This document shows positions 42,251-52,870 of a stretch of 64,000 nucleotides of DNA, piece by piece; position 1 is the stretch's first letter, and every line of letters starts with the position of its first letter. The stretch lies in NCBI RefSeq assembly GCF_003287735.1, contig NZ_NSCM01000008.1, positions 89,419 to 153,418 of the forward strand, in the 5' to 3' direction. Position numbers and translations under genes: made by a program. Below the pieces are notes generated by a model. The model made no database searches, was not told the origin of the DNA, and saw nothing but the letters and a program-made list of their open reading frames with translations. The DNA comes from Photorhabdus bodei (GTDB taxonomy: Bacteria; Pseudomonadota; Gammaproteobacteria; Enterobacterales; Enterobacteriaceae).

Positions 42251-45063
42251 CAGGCAAACTTACGCTCTTCGCCGTTACCGGCAACATTAGTTACACAGCG
42301 GCCACAAAGTTCTGCATGTTCCGCCACCAATCCCACATCTTTAGCGTAATGCCAGCAACGAGGACATTTTTCGCCATCCGCTTTGCGGAAAGCAATTTTC
42401 AGACTACTGATTTCGCTTTGTTGAGCATCTTCACCAGCCTGCTCATAATCTGCAACAACAACCTGAGATGTTAGCAGAACAAAACGCAATTCATCTCCGA
42501 GGCTATTCAATTTGTCCGCCAATTCATTATCGGCGTACAGCGTCACCACGGCTTCCAGTGAACTACGGATATGTTTGTCCGCACGTGCCTGCTCCAGCAC
42601 TTTGTTAACCTCACCACGCACAGCCAACAAATCAGCCCAGAAAACATCATTCATTGGTTCGCCTGCGGCCAGACCAAACAAACCGTCGTACCACTCTTCG
42701 GTAAATACATATTGAGCACGTTTGCCAGGCAACTCATTCCAAACTTCATCAGCAGTAAAGGAGAGGATAGGTGCCATCCAGCGAACCAATGCTTCCGCAA
42801 TATGATACAGCGCAGTCTGACAACTGCGACGAGCCAAACTATCGCTCTTAGCGGTGTATTGACGGTCTTTAATGATATCGAGATAGAACGATCCCATCTC
42901 CACGGAACAGAATTGCATCATACGTTGAACAACGGTGTGGAAATCATATCTATCGTAACATTTGGTAATGTCCGCTTGCGCCGCTTGAGCACGCCCCACA
43001 GCCCAACGATCCAACACAGCCATCTCTTCTGGTTTAACCCTATGCTGTTCAGGATCGAAACCATTCAGGTTTGCCAGCAGGAAACGCGCCGTGTTACGGA
43101 TACGACGATATGCATCAGCAGAGCGTTTCAAAATCTCATCGGATACCGCAATTTCACCGGTGTAATCGGTAGAAGCAACCCATAGACGCAGAATATCTGC
43201 CCCTAATTTATCCATGACATCCTGCGGACTAATGGTATTACCGATAGATTTAGACATCTTACGGCCCTGACCATCCACAGTGAAACCATGCGTTAACACC
43301 TGACGGTAAGGTGCTTTACCTTTTATTGCCGTTGAGATCATCAGGGAAGACATAAACCAGCCACGGTGCTGATCTGAACCTTCAAGATAGATATCCGCAG
43401 CGTTACCCTGGAATTCAGGGCGGGCATCAACCACCGATGCGTGAGTTGATCCCGAATCGAACCAGACATCCAACGTATCAAAAATTTTGACATAGTTAGC
43501 CGCATCATCACCTAACAGTTCGGCTGGCTCCAGATCCCACCACGCCTGAATACCGTCAACTTCAACACGTTTTGCAACTTCTTCCATCAATTCGATAGTA
43601 CGTGGATGAAGCTCTTCCGTCTCTTTATGGACAAAAAGAGACATCGGCGTGCCCCAAGTACGTTGACGTGAAATACACCAGTCAGGACGGTTTTCAACCA
43701 TTGCCTCAATACGGGCCTGCCCCCAACCCGGTATCCACTGAACCCCTTTGATCTCTTGCAACGATTGTTTACGCAGACCATTTTGATCCATGCTGACAAA
43801 CCACTGCGGCGTGGCACGGAAAATGATAGGTGTCTTGTGACGCCAGCAGCAGGGGTAACTATGCTGTAATTTTTCCAAATGCAACAATGCATTGTTTTCA
43901 CTCAGGATATTCAGCACAATATCATTCGCCTTAAAGACAAATACGCCATCCAGAGAAGGATAAGTACCGGGTAGATAACAACCATTAGGTCCAACCGGAT
44001 TTGCAACTTCCAAATCATATTTCTGACCGAGAACAAAGTCGTCCGGGCCGTGACCTGGGGCCGTATGCACAGCACCGGTACCCGCATCCAAAGTCACGTG
44101 ATCACCCAGTACAACCGGTGAATCAAAACCCATAAATGGATGTTTAAAGCGCAATAACTCCAACGCAGCACCCGCACAATTCCCTAGCACTGTCCACGAA
44201 GTTATACCCGCACGCTGCATCACACTTTCTACCAAATCAGCAGCCAGGATCAGGCATTCACCCTCAATCTGTACTAATTGATAGCTAAATTCAGCATGCA
44301 AAGCGATCGCTCGGTTAGCCGGCAACGTCCACGGCGTGGTTGTCCAGATAACCAAAGAGACCGGTTGATCTGGAGCCTGCACACCAAATTTCTCACAAAC
44401 GGCAGCTGCATTAACCGCGTTAAAACGCACGTCAATCGATGGCGAAATTTTGTCGTAATACTCAACTTCTGCTTCGGCCAGTGATGAACGGCAATCGGTA
44501 CACCAGTGAACAGGCTTGGCACCTTTCAACAAATGACCATTAGCGATAATACGGCTCAATGCGCGAATAATGTCAGCTTCGGTCTTAAAATCCATAGTCA
44601 AATATGGCCGTTCCCAGTCACCTAATATGCCCAGACGGATAAAGTCTTTCTTCTGACCTTCGATTTGCTCTTTGGCATATTTGCGGCACTCGGCACGAAA
44701 TTCAGCGGCGGAAAATTTTTCCCCCGGCTTACCAATAATCTGCTCAACCTTAAGCTCAATGGGTAAACCGTGGCAATCCCAACCAGGGATATATGGCGAA
44801 TCATATCCCGCCATTCCTTTGGATTTAATAATAATATCTTTGAGAATCTTATTGACTGAGTGACCAATATGAATACTGCCATTCGCGTAAGGAGGGCCGT
44901 CATGCAGAATAAATGTTTTTTTACCGGCTTTTGCTTTACGAATTACCTGATACAACCCATCTTTGTACCAACGTTTTAACATATCTGGTTCGCGCTTTGC
45001 TAAATCTCCGCGCATTGGAAACCCTGTTTCTGGCAGATTCAGGGTGTTTTTATAGTCACTCAT
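42250..45063 (-). CDS. ileS: Isoleucyl-tRNA synthetase
   Basis: Class I aminoacyl-tRNA synthetase with 937 residues (E. coli 938). HIGH motif in [16 protein letters not shown] near residue 67. Editing domain CP1 occupies the middle ([14 protein letters not shown], then the [16 protein letters not shown] segment). KMSKS occurs in [12 protein letters not shown]. The C-terminal zinc-binding Cys [12 protein letters not shown] and CGRCVTN are present. It lies downstream of ribF. Confidence 0.98.
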   Translation of the reverse strand: MSDYKNTLNLPETGFPMRGDLAKREPDMLKRWYKDGLYQVIRKAKAGKKTFILHDGPPYANGSIHIGHSVNKILKDIIIKSKGMAGYDSPYIPGWDCHGLPIELKVEQIIGKPGEKFSAAEFRAECRKYAKEQIEGQKKDFIRLGILGDWERPYLTMDFKTEADIIRALSRIIANGHLLKGAKPVHWCTDCRSSLAEAEVEYYDKISPSIDVRFNAVNAAAVCEKFGVQAPDQPVSLVIWTTTPWTLPANRAIALHAEFSYQLVQIEGECLILAADLVESVMQRAGITSWTVLGNCAGAALELLRFKHPFMGFDSPVVLGDHVTLDAGTGAVHTAPGHGPDDFVLGQKYDLEVANPVGPNGCYLPGTYPSLDGVFVFKANDIVLNILSENNALLHLEKLQHSYPCCWRHKTPIIFRATPQWFVSMDQNGLRKQSLQEIKGVQWIPGWGQARIEAMVENRPDWCISRQRTWGTPMSLFVHKETEELHPRTIELMEEVAKRVEVDGIQAWWDLEPAELLGDDAANYVKIFDTLDVWFDSGSTHASVVDARPEFQGNAADIYLEGSDQHRGWFMSSLMISTAIKGKAPYRQVLTHGFTVDGQGRKMSKSIGNTISPQDVMDKLGADILRLWVASTDYTGEIAVSDEILKRSADAYRRIRNTARFLLANLNGFDPEQHRVKPEEMAVLDRWAVGRAQAAQADITKCYDRYDFHTVVQRMMQFCSVEMGSFYLDIIKDRQYTAKSDSLARRSCQTALYHIAEALVRWMAPILSFTADEVWNELPGKRAQYVFTEEWYDGLFGLAAGEPMNDVFWADLLAVRGEVNKVLEQARADKHIRSSLEAVVTLYADNELADKLNSLGDELRFVLLTSQVVVADYEQAGEDAQQSEISSLKIAFRKADGEKCPRCWHYAKDVGLVAEHAELCGRCVTNVAGNGEERKFA

Positions 45064-45087
45064 TCGATTCTCAATTCCAATTTTCCG

Positions 45088-46032
45088 CTAGATACATGAC
45101 ACAGGTAGCTGCTTAAAAAATTCCTTCGCAGCAACCAAATCATTCGCAATTTGCTGCTTGAGTGCATCAAGGGAAGCAAACCGCTGTTCATTACGCAATT
45201 TTTTACGTAACACCACATCAATATAACGCCCATAGAGATCCATTTGGGTATCAATTAGATGTACTTCAAGTTGTTGACCCTGACCAGAGACTGTTGGACG
45301 TGTACCAATATTGGCAACACCCGGTAAAGGCTGGTCTCCCAAACCATAGACTTCAACAACATAAACGCCGTGTACCGGAACCACTAATCGTTTTAACGGC
45401 AAATTTGCTGTTGGAAAACCAATAGTGCTCCCTAGTCGCTTACCATGAACGACCCGGCCACAAATGCTGTATGGATGTCCCAATAATGTTTCGGCTAATA
45501 CCAAATCATCATCTTGCAGTGCTTGACGGATAGCTGTGCTGCTAATCCGTAAACCATCATCACAAAAACTTTCACTGCTGGTCACATCAAAGCCGTATGT
45601 CTCACCGGCTCGCTGCAAAAAGGCAAAATCACCACTGCGAGATTGACCAAAACGAAAGTCGTCTCCCACAGCGAGAAACTTAACACCCAATTTTTCCACC
45701 AGCAACCGTGAAACAAAGGCTTCTGGCGTATTTGCCGCAAAATTTCTATCAAATTTCGCGCATAATAAATAATCCACTCCACATTGGGCGAGATATTTGG
45801 CTTTATCCCTCAATCTCGTTAGACGCGCAGGAGCATTACCCTTAGCAAAAAACTCCAAAGGTTGTGGTTCAAAAATCATGACCATTACTGGTAATCCCAG
45901 ACGCTGCCCTTCGTGTTTTAAGTGTTTCAGTAGTGCCTGATGACCTCTGTGGACACCATCAAAATTACCAATCGTCAACACGCAACCGCGGTGACATGTC
46001 CGGATATTACGTATACCGCGAATTAGCTCCAT
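45088..46032 (-). CDS. ribF: Bifunctional riboflavin kinase / FAD synthetase
   Basis: Phosphorylates riboflavin to FMN and adenylates FMN to FAD. It has 314 residues (E. coli 313). The N-terminal nucleotidyltransferase motif is LTIGNFDGVHRGHQALL. The C-terminal flavokinase region includes GSTIGFPTANLPLKR and NIGTRPTV. It is first gene of the ribF-ileS-lspA-fkpB-ispH string and diverges from rpsT. Confidence 0.97.
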   Translation of the reverse strand: MELIRGIRNIRTCHRGCVLTIGNFDGVHRGHQALLKHLKHEGQRLGLPVMVMIFEPQPLEFFAKGNAPARLTRLRDKAKYLAQCGVDYLLCAKFDRNFAANTPEAFVSRLLVEKLGVKFLAVGDDFRFGQSRSGDFAFLQRAGETYGFDVTSSESFCDDGLRISSTAIRQALQDDDLVLAETLLGHPYSICGRVVHGKRLGSTIGFPTANLPLKRLVVPVHGVYVVEVYGLGDQPLPGVANIGTRPTVSGQGQQLEVHLIDTQMDLYGRYIDVVLRKKLRNEQRFASLDALKQQIANDLVAAKEFFKQLPVSCI

Positions 46033-46305
46033 AGCTGGCTCAATACCCTGGAAATTACCAAATTATACCTTGTACAAAGCTCAAGGTTAACCCATCATCA
46101 TAAGATGATTTAAATCAATAGCCCTGATTCATACAACAAAAACGAGCAGGAATCCCGAAAAATATTCATTTTATTTCTATCTGGACTATTCAATGAGATT
46201 TTTATTGTGAAAGACTGTATTCCCACTAAGTAAACTGATAAAATCCTGCGCCATCACAACGAAACAAGTTGCCGCGGTACAACGGCGCTTATTTGCACAA
46301 ATCCA

Positions 46306-46334
46306 TTGACAAAAGAAGGTTGAACAGGCATATT
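46306..46334 (+). promoter_or_regulatory. rpsT promoter
   Basis: TTGACA (46306-46311), 17 bases, CATATT (46329-46334) gives a near-consensus sigma-70 promoter about 48 bp before the rpsT TTG start. It probably corresponds to P2 of E. coli rpsT. An upstream P1 cannot be fixed from sequence. Confidence 0.7.
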
Positions 46335-46382
46335 CCTCGGCCTTTGAATTGTCCTCGATAGAATATATTTGGGAGTTGGACC

Positions 46383-46643
46383 TTGGCTAATATCAAATCA
46401 GCTAAGAAACGCGCCATACAGTCTGAAAAACGTCGTCAGCATAACGCTAGCCGTCGTTCTATGGTGCGTACCTTTATCAAGAAGGTATATGCTGCTATCG
46501 CTACCGGCGATAAAGAAGCTGCGCAGAAAGCATTTCATGACATGCAACCTATTGTCGATCGTCACGCCTGTAAGGGACTGATCCACAAAAACAAAGCAGC
46601 ACGTCATAAATCTAATCTGACGGCGCAAATCAACGCAATGTAA
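46383..46643 (+). CDS. rpsT: Ribosomal protein S20
   Basis: Small-subunit protein of 86 residues (E. coli 87), beginning with TTG at 46383 and [20 protein letters not shown]. The unusual UUG start behind GGAGTTGG is conserved in E. coli rpsT and is part of its autoregulation by low translation initiation. It is divergent from ribF. An overlapping ORF beginning at 46369 is a shadow in another frame. Confidence 0.98.
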   Translation: MANIKSAKKRAIQSEKRRQHNASRRSMVRTFIKKVYAAIATGDKEAAQKAFHDMQPIVDRHACKGLIHKNKAARHKSNLTAQINAM

Positions 46644-46664
46644 TAATTTGCGTTTGGGTTACTG

Positions 46665-46691
46665 AAAAACCGGCCTACGCCGGTTTTTTTG
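46665..46691 (+). terminator. rpsT rho-independent terminator
   Basis: AAAACCGGC-CTAC-GCCGGTTTTTTT: a 6-bp GC-rich stem and a T-run directly after rpsT. The upstream A-tract makes it partly bidirectional, so it can also serve the convergent nhaR. Confidence 0.9.
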
Positions 46692-46717
46692 TGTTTGCAG
46701 TTACTATCAATTATTTT

Positions 46718-47632
46718 TTAAGTACGCTTCTTAGATAGCACATTAAACAACGCAGAAAAATCTTTATTACATACCCTTTGAACAGCCGGGTGTTGAATCA
46801 TTCGCTCAGCAAAAATCACATAATACTCTTCCTGCACGGCATCCAACCGACCAATCTCGGCAATATCATTATCTGTAAAAATATCATTGGTATACAAAGA
46901 TGGTGCCACGAAAATCGCATTATGATACATACCAAACGCTTTCATTAACGCGGCATCATCAAACTCACCGAGTACCTCAACCTGAAGATTTTTATTACGT
47001 ATCCAAGTCAACAATTTACGCCCCAACATAGAGCGACGCCCTGGAACCAATAAGCGACGTTCCTCCAAACATTCCGGGAAAGGTTTTTCCGGGATAGGTT
47101 GTCGGCAGAAGAAACTCACATCACATTCACCCAGTTTTACCGAGAACAGCCCTTCCTGTTGGGAAGAATCCACCGGGCAATCAGACAATATCATATCGAG
47201 TTTGTGCTGGCTGAGTTGTTCCAGCAACAACTCATGGGTTGATTCAAAACAACGTAGATGAATCTGCTCATGTTCCACAACCGCCGTTTTTAATACCTGG
47301 CTAACCAGACGTTTGGACAGCGCATCAGCAACACCAACATCAAATAAAAGATTAGATTCACGACTGTAGTTAACGATATCCAACATCTCCTGGCTTAGCA
47401 TAAACATCTTATCCGCATAGCGGAAAATAAGCTGTCCTAGCTCTGATGGCACTAATCCCCTGCCCTGACGTTTGAACAGTTTCCCTCCCAGACGCTCCTC
47501 CAGCGCTTTTATCTGTCCTGTGATCGTTTGAGGTGTTAGATAAAGCGCTTCTGCCGCCCCAACCACTGATCCTTCCTTGCAAACATGCCAGAAATAATAG
47601 AGATGATTAAAATTCAGATGTGACACCCGCAT
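46718..47632 (-). CDS. nhaR: LysR-type transcriptional activator NhaR
   Basis: Sodium-responsive activator of nhaA. It has 304 residues (E. coli 301). N-terminal winged HTH with [20 protein letters not shown] (residues 14-33) and [18 protein letters not shown]. It follows nhaA after a 224-bp gap, same orientation as nhaA-nhaR of E. coli. Confidence 0.95.
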   Translation of the reverse strand: MRVSHLNFNHLYYFWHVCKEGSVVGAAEALYLTPQTITGQIKALEERLGGKLFKRQGRGLVPSELGQLIFRYADKMFMLSQEMLDIVNYSRESNLLFDVGVADALSKRLVSQVLKTAVVEHEQIHLRCFESTHELLLEQLSQHKLDMILSDCPVDSSQQEGLFSVKLGECDVSFFCRQPIPEKPFPECLEERRLLVPGRRSMLGRKLLTWIRNKNLQVEVLGEFDDAALMKAFGMYHNAIFVAPSLYTNDIFTDNDIAEIGRLDAVQEEYYVIFAERMIQHPAVQRVCNKDFSALFNVLSKKRT

Positions 47633-47855
47633 ACGTTTTTCCTTATGTATCGCTTACGTCTGGTAGACAACGCCAGCCATACATTACTAATCCACCGTCT
47701 CCCGGTGATTTTCTGTTTTTTCACTACATAAAGTATCCGCGATACAATTTTAGTTGTTGTACCGCAAATACAAAAATGATGAGTCAGTCCAGAAATTTTC
47801 TCTAAAATGTAGAACTTCATTTGGCTAAGTTAATGAATTTATCCCCACTCTGCCA

Positions 47856-49022
47856 TCACTTTTTCTTTGGTAAGACCATTCGTAACAAGCCATACCCCAT
47901 AAACGCAGCGATGGTTGAACCCATCAGAATGCCAAGACGGGAATAGACACTGAAAGATTCATCCGCTCCTTCAAAAGCCAATCCTGAAATAAAGATAGAC
48001 ATAGTAAAGCCGATTCCACAAAGAACAGAGACCGCAAATATCTGTTTAAGATTAATCTGCCGTGGCAATTTAGCAAATCCGATCTTAATAGAAATATAGC
48101 TAAAAAGAAAAATGCCCAATGGCTTACCAAGAAACAGAGCCACGGCAATACCTAACGGTAATATATCGGTCAAACCATTTAACGTAACGCCATTCAGGGC
48201 TACACCTGCATTGGCAAATGCAAATAATGGCAAAATAAGATACGCCACCCAAGGATGCAAACCGTGCTCAAGTAATTCAGATGGTGAATGACCATTCTGA
48301 CCACGCAGAGGAATCAGAAAACCAACAATGACGCCAGCTAGTGTTGCATGAACACCCGATTTCAAGATGCAAACCCAAAGGATAGTGCCAACAGCCAGAT
48401 AAGCCGATGTTTTTTCGACACCACGCCAATTCATCCAAACCAGCAAAACAATCATTGCCGCTGACAAGCCAAGCGCCACAAGAGAAACCGTTTTGGTATA
48501 AAACAGAGCGATAATCACGATAACGCCCAGATCATCAATAATCGCGAGTGCCAACAAGAAAACCTTGAGTTCTATTGGCACCCGCTTAGACAGAAGCGCC
48601 ATCACCCCCAAGGCAAAAGCAATATCGGTTGCCGCAGGAATAGCCCACCCTTGACGGGTAAATTCATCATTGCCATTAAATAACAGATATATCAGTGCCG
48701 GAACGACCATACCTCCTATCGCCGCTATTACCGGAAATATTGCCTTATCACGCCCCGCCAAGGAACCTTCCAGCAATTCCCGCTTGACTTCCAGACCGAC
48801 AATCAAAAAGAAGACAGCCATTAAGCCGTCATTAATCCATAACAATAAAGGCTTATTGATCTCCAGTGCAGCGAATTGCACTACCATCGAAATATTAAGA
48901 AATTGCTGATAAATACCCTGTAATGGCGAGTTTGCCATTATCAGCGCAATAATGGCAGCAATGATAAGAAGGAGCCCTCCAGCCGCTTCTAATTTCAGGA
49001 ATTGACGAATAATTGCTGTCAC
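47856..49022 (-). CDS. nhaA: Na+/H+ antiporter NhaA
   Basis: pH-gated sodium/proton antiporter. From a GTG at 49022 ([16 protein letters not shown]), with AGAGG nine bases before, it has 388 residues, equal to E. coli NhaA, and about twelve helices. The paired catalytic Asp are in [11 protein letters not shown] and the Asp of [14 protein letters not shown] is the other conserved acidic site. An extended reading frame to 49142 would add 40 residues without homology and is rejected. Confidence 0.96.
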   Translation of the reverse strand: MTAIIRQFLKLEAAGGLLLIIAAIIALIMANSPLQGIYQQFLNISMVVQFAALEINKPLLLWINDGLMAVFFLIVGLEVKRELLEGSLAGRDKAIFPVIAAIGGMVVPALIYLLFNGNDEFTRQGWAIPAATDIAFALGVMALLSKRVPIELKVFLLALAIIDDLGVIVIIALFYTKTVSLVALGLSAAMIVLLVWMNWRGVEKTSAYLAVGTILWVCILKSGVHATLAGVIVGFLIPLRGQNGHSPSELLEHGLHPWVAYLILPLFAFANAGVALNGVTLNGLTDILPLGIAVALFLGKPLGIFLFSYISIKIGFAKLPRQINLKQIFAVSVLCGIGFTMSIFISGLAFEGADESFSVYSRLGILMGSTIAAFMGYGLLRMVLPKKK

Positions 49023-49190
49023 GATGATTAACCTCTGAAACTGATCGAGCTTAAATGGTACTCTAGCTATAGTTTCGAAAAAAATCGATTTTATAACCAG
49101 AATAATTCGATATAACCGATCTATTGATGATCTACATCTCAATAAAATAGATTATCAATCAGAGGAAATCGTTAAGTGGAGCGTGCCTAT

Positions 49191-49457
49191 TTATTTTACA
49201 TTAGCACCAATTTCACGCATCTTAGCCAAAATGCAGTTTAAATCATCTTCTGATAGTGTTAACTGTGTTGCTATATAGAATAGAATGTGCGGAGAAATAA
49301 CACGTGGCATTTTCCCGCCCGTGTATTTTCTCCATTGATTGTTACCGGAAACTCCCGCTAAATCGGCCATTTGTTCTCCCGTGAAACCTAATTCTTCTTT
49401 GAGTTTAATGAGATCTTCTGTAGTAGGAGGAGAATAATTGCCGATCAGTCGTTTAAT
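49191..49457 (-). CDS. Small Xre-like helix-turn-helix protein with apparent ATT start
   Basis: An open frame of 89 codons reads IKRLIGNYSPPTTEDLIKLK, then EELGFTGEQMADLAGVSGNN, then QWRKYTGGKMPRVISPHILF. It ends in GANVK-stop. The helix-turn-helix-like core fits a small family of Xre-like proteins I recall starting MKR-IGNY. The first codon of that motif is ATT at 49457, five bases after an AGGTG, where homologues have ATG. It could be a rare ATT start or a mutated start codon; an internal ATG would remove the N-terminal 36 residues. It lies between nhaA and the PTS genes. Confidence 0.55.
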   Translation of the reverse strand: MKRLIGNYSPPTTEDLIKLKEELGFTGEQMADLAGVSGNNQWRKYTGGKMPRVISPHILFYIATQLTLSEDDLNCILAKMREIGANVK

Positions 49458-49694
49458 TTTTCACCTAAAAATATTAGTATTCAATATGACTTCATATTAT
49501 GCAAAATATATTTTTTCAGAATTTATATAGCTAGATAATTTCTAAGGATTCGACAGAAAAGATAAAATAAGACAATAATAACGAGAAAACAGCATGAACA
49601 ATTAACAGGTATTAAAACTGGTCATATTGCAATATTTAAATACAAAAAAGCATTAAGAATATTATCAATATACATTAATTACTTGAAAAACAAA
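49458..49694. other. AT-rich spacer, no gene seen
   Basis: Low-GC DNA between the small Xre-like gene and the PTS permease gene end. No hairpin with a clear T-run for the PTS transcript was found; nothing else is recognisable. Confidence 0.5.
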
Positions 49695-51542
49695 TCAACA
49701 TCGATTAATAACCAACAAATCATCTTTACATCCAATAACATTTTTTCTTTTAGTCGGCACTATTGAGTGATATTCCTCGCTATTAGTAACAATAATTGGC
49801 GATATAATCTGAATTTTATTCTCTTGAAAAAATTCCAGATCAAAATTAACTAATACCTCACCAGCAACCACTCTCTGCCCTTCCATAATTTGCAAATTAA
49901 ATCCCTCTCCTTGCAAACCTACCGTTTCAATACCAATATGAATTAATAACTCCACTCCTTGATCGGAAATTAAACCAATAGCATGTCCAGTCGGAGTAAT
50001 CATTGAAACCTTGCCATTAAAAGGCGATTTAACCACACCTTCGGTAGGAATAATAGCAATACCATCACCAATAATTTTTTCAGAAAAAGTGTCATCAGGT
50101 ACTCTTGAGAGAGATTCTATTGTACCGGTCATCGGAGAGCGTAATATGATTTTCTTCTTTTTTGAAAAGCGTGGCCTTATTAAGATTATAGAATCAACAT
50201 TAGATTCTAATTTCATTAATAAAGTGGATATAAATGCCACTAAGAAACTACTAAAAATGCCAAGCAAAATAAAAATAAAGTTATTGCTATCTTTTTGCAT
50301 ATAAAAAGGTAATGACACCAATCCCGGTACACTAAAAGCAAATATTTTCACAGAGAAAATACCTACAATAGCGCCACCAACAGCTCCACCCATTAATGCA
50401 GCATAAAAAGGTTTTCTTAATTTAAGCGTAACGCCATACATTGCAGGTTCAGTTACACCTAAAAAAGCAGAGAATGAAGATGAATAAGCTAATGATTTCA
50501 TTTGCCTATCTTTAATTTTAATTGCGACGGCTAATGTCGCACCAGCTTGTGCAATATTACTCGCAAAACTGATAGGTAATAACATAAAATCGTATCCAAG
50601 AGACTTAAAGTTAGCAAAAACACTTGGCAAAAAGGCATAATGCATCCCAGTAATAACTAAAATAGGTATCAATCCACCTAACAATAATCCCGCAAACGGT
50701 CCAGCCACGGAAAATAATATTAAAAGCCACTTTTCAAGATACAAACCAATTGTATTTCCCAACGGTGCAGCAATAATCAATAAAATAGGTGCAGAAATTA
50801 ATAAGACCAATAATGGTGTAAGTATTATTTTCAATACCGTTGGAATAAACCTATCTACCCATCGATGAATATAACTGAGCAACCAAACCCCTAAAATAAT
50901 TGGAATAGCAGTATAACTATAATGATTAGCGGGAATAGTAATACCAAATACACTGAAATATCCGCCACCAGAACTGCTCACAAGATCAGATAATGTTGGA
51001 TAAATTAAAATACACGCTAATGTGGCTGCAATAAATTCATTTGTTTTAAATTTTCTTGCCGCTGAAAAAGCCAAAAGAACAGGCAAAAAATAGAGAGGTG
51101 TATCAGAAAGAATATATAATAACTTATACTCATTACTCTGCTCTGAAACCCAATCCATCATGTAGAAAAAAATTAACCCACCTTTAAGTAAACCCGCCCC
51201 TACAATTGCCGGCAATACGGGAACAAATATGCCTGAAATGACATCAAGAATATGACTAATGAAACCCTTTTTTAGACCATAATGATTTTCTTCATTTTCT
51301 TTTAATTGCTTAATGATTTCACTAAATATTTCAACAACCCTATTACCAATAATTATTTGTAATTGCCCGCTGTGAAAATGTGCCCCAATAACTCCCTGCA
51401 TTTTTCTAATCGCAGCAATATCTACTTTACTATTATCTATAATATTAAAACGCAATCTGGTAACACAATGCCAACTTTTATTTATATTTTCTTGTCCGCC
51501 AATAAATATAATGATCTCTTTTGCAAAATCTTCATCTCTCAT
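49695..51542 (-). CDS. Beta-glucoside PTS permease, IIBCA (BglF-like)
   Basis: Inner-membrane sugar phosphotransferase that imports and phosphorylates beta-glucosides. From the ATG at 51542 (AGGTGGTGGA site) it has 615 residues (E. coli BglF about 625). IIB comes first with phospho-Cys26 in NKSWHCVTRLRF. The IIC membrane domain occupies about 95-450 and includes GVTEPAMYGVTLKLRKPF. IIA is at the C-terminus with the phospho-His in GVELLIHIGIETVGLQ. A GTG at 51584 is a less likely start. It follows the antiterminator gene by 65 bp. Its exact sugar is unknown. Confidence 0.88.
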   Translation of the reverse strand: MRDEDFAKEIIIFIGGQENINKSWHCVTRLRFNIIDNSKVDIAAIRKMQGVIGAHFHSGQLQIIIGNRVVEIFSEIIKQLKENEENHYGLKKGFISHILDVISGIFVPVLPAIVGAGLLKGGLIFFYMMDWVSEQSNEYKLLYILSDTPLYFLPVLLAFSAARKFKTNEFIAATLACILIYPTLSDLVSSSGGGYFSVFGITIPANHYSYTAIPIILGVWLLSYIHRWVDRFIPTVLKIILTPLLVLLISAPILLIIAAPLGNTIGLYLEKWLLILFSVAGPFAGLLLGGLIPILVITGMHYAFLPSVFANFKSLGYDFMLLPISFASNIAQAGATLAVAIKIKDRQMKSLAYSSSFSAFLGVTEPAMYGVTLKLRKPFYAALMGGAVGGAIVGIFSVKIFAFSVPGLVSLPFYMQKDSNNFIFILLGIFSSFLVAFISTLLMKLESNVDSIILIRPRFSKKKKIILRSPMTGTIESLSRVPDDTFSEKIIGDGIAIIPTEGVVKSPFNGKVSMITPTGHAIGLISDQGVELLIHIGIETVGLQGEGFNLQIMEGQRVVAGEVLVNFDLEFFQENKIQIISPIIVTNSEEYHSIVPTKRKNVIGCKDDLLVINRC

Positions 51543-51607
51543 TTTATCCACCACCTCTAATCTATTATCATTAGCGATTGACACTTATTTGACGATCCAT
51601 TTACTTA

Positions 51608-52459
51608 TCATTCTCTGCTCTTGTAACTATCATTAACCACCCGTTCTATATGAATGACTAAATAAATCAATTCATCATCGGGCACTTTCCATTGGTATTT
51701 CTCCCTCAGATATTTAATTAGCTTAACTGCACAGTTGTAGCTTTTGAAATACTTTTCTTCTATCAACTCTTGCAGAGAAAAATCCATCTCAATCGCAGAA
51801 GAATGCTCATTTTTATTTTGTCTAATCAGGAAATAGCGCAAATGCGTAATAAAACGAGAGTAATTCACCGAGGTTGTATCAAGGTTAACATGAAAATAGT
51901 AGTGAATAAGCTTAACCGTTTTATTAATCAAATTCGTTAATTTTAATGTATCTCCCATTGTTTGCCCTTCATATTGAGCATTGACAAAATGCAAGGCAAT
52001 CAATGAGGCTTCTATCGGCGGTAATGGTTTTTCAATCTGGTCATTAATATAGATAAGCGCCTGTTTACCGACTTCATATTCCAACGGGTAAAGATGAGGG
52101 ATCTCCCATTGTAAGACATTACCAATCTGATATCCTTTACTCACACGCTCAAATGCAAAGTTTAAATGCTCCGACAAAGTAATGAGTAATGAATCGTTGA
52201 GAGATTTGCCAAGAAGATCTTCCCCTAATGCGATAATTTTCTCGGTTAGCTCTATAACTGAGACTGGAATAGTCGCCATAATTTGATTAATTCTATCGTT
52301 CTTTTCAACAGTGAAGACTTTTGCAACATCTTGAATATTCAGCCTATCACCTTTTTTTCTATTAAAACCTATGCCTTTATCCATTAGAATAACTTCATTA
52401 TTATTCTCATCAACGGCAAGAACGACATTATTATTTATGAGTTTTACTATCGTTAACAA
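51608..52459 (-). CDS. BglG/LicT-family transcriptional antiterminator
   Basis: RNA-binding antiterminator controlled by PTS phosphorylation. The N-terminal CAT RNA-binding domain reads IVKLINNNVVLAVDENNNEV, then MDKGIGFNRKKGDRL, followed by two PRD domains with conserved His in LSEHLNFAFERVS and LIALHFVNAQ (PRD1) and LVIHIERVV (PRD2). A long ORF to 52543 would begin inside an ERIC repeat, giving a spurious 28-residue head. The TTG at 52459 (AAGG site) gives 283 residues, close to LicT/BglG, so I take it. It precedes the IIBCA gene and likely acts on both RNA sites nearby. Confidence 0.88.
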   Translation of the reverse strand: MLTIVKLINNNVVLAVDENNNEVILMDKGIGFNRKKGDRLNIQDVAKVFTVEKNDRINQIMATIPVSVIELTEKIIALGEDLLGKSLNDSLLITLSEHLNFAFERVSKGYQIGNVLQWEIPHLYPLEYEVGKQALIYINDQIEKPLPPIEASLIALHFVNAQYEGQTMGDTLKLTNLINKTVKLIHYYFHVNLDTTSVNYSRFITHLRYFLIRQNKNEHSSAIEMDFSLQELIEEKYFKSYNCAVKLIKYLREKYQWKVPDDELIYLVIHIERVVNDSYKSRE

Positions 52460-52485
52460 AAGAGATACCTTACAGGATAAACTAT

Positions 52486-52612
52486 TATATCCGTCATCTT
52501 TCAAGTTGCCTCTTTGTTGGCTGCACTCGCTCACCCCGGTCACATAGTTATCTATGCTCCCGGGGATTCACTCCCTTGCCGTCGCGATGCATCTTGAAAT
52601 CTTTAGGGTATA
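52486..52612 (-). repeat. ERIC element, 127 bp (copy 4, minus orientation)
   Basis: Full-length ERIC, inverted relative to the others in the window; the plus strand reads TATATCCGTCATCTTTCAAG at its left and ends TTTAGGGTATA. It lies between the antiterminator RNA site at 52661 and the antiterminator gene, so the leader transcript runs through it. It covers the region where the leader terminator of a bgl-type operon would be. Confidence 0.95.
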
Positions 52613-52660
52613 TATGCTCCAACCTAAGCCTATAAAATAGGTGAAATATATTTGTGACCT

Positions 52661-52690
52661 GGTTGTGCCTGATCTTATCAGTAACACTCC
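52661..52690 (-). promoter_or_regulatory. Ribonucleic antiterminator (RAT) site of the antiterminator/IIBCA operon
   Basis: On the minus strand the sequence runs GGAGTGTTACTGATAAGATC followed by AGGCACAACC, matching the BglG/LicT consensus GG-TTGTTACTG ... CAGGCAAAACC with a few substitutions. It lies about 200 bp before the antiterminator gene, with an ERIC in between. A terminator directly downstream is not obvious; only a short CCTAT-TTT-ATAGG hairpin is seen, without T-run. Confidence 0.7.
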
Positions 52691-52780
52691 TGTACACTAT
52701 ATTCATTATGTTATCCTTCAGGCTAAGGCATTATTTTTACAAAGTCAACGGCACAACAACATACCCAACTTACCCAAGGT

Positions 52781-52802
52781 ATTTATGATAAGTATCACAT
52801 TT
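52781..52802. promoter_or_regulatory. Possible CRP site between the divergent PTS operons
   Basis: TATGA-TAAGTA-TCACA (52784-52799) matches the CRP core TGTGA-N6-TCACA with one mismatch. It lies about 40 bp upstream of the -35-like TTGCAA at 52826, a position used by class I activators. Catabolite control of beta-glucoside genes is known in E. coli bgl. Confidence 0.45.
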
Positions 52803-52825
52803 TTACCAAAATTATATTTAATGAC

Positions 52826-52854
52826 TTGCAAGTATCACAAGGAATAACTAGCTT
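52826..52854 (+). promoter_or_regulatory. Possible promoter of the plus-strand PTS operon
   Basis: TTGCAA, 17 bases, TAGCTT: a weak sigma-70 match that would start transcription just before the antiterminator RNA site at 52871, as in bgl-type leaders. The weak -10 fits dependence on the putative CRP site. Confidence 0.4.
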
Positions 52855-52870
52855 TTAACCAACTGATATA

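Noticed and set aside
46369..46581. 70-residue ORF overlapping rpsT
   Set aside because: It is in a different frame across the S20 gene, which is certain.
49023..49142. 40-residue extension of nhaA
   Set aside because: It does not resemble NhaA and the GTG at 49022 has a good ribosome site and gives exactly 388 residues.
52460..52543. Extra 28 residues at the N-terminus of the antiterminator ORF
   Set aside because: They are translated from the ERIC repeat and the following leader and have no relation to the CAT domain. A TTG at 52459 fits the family length and start.
52641..52847. 68-residue ORF in the divergent PTS spacer
   Set aside because: It spans the RAT site and the putative CRP site, lacks a ribosome site and has no recognisable domain.
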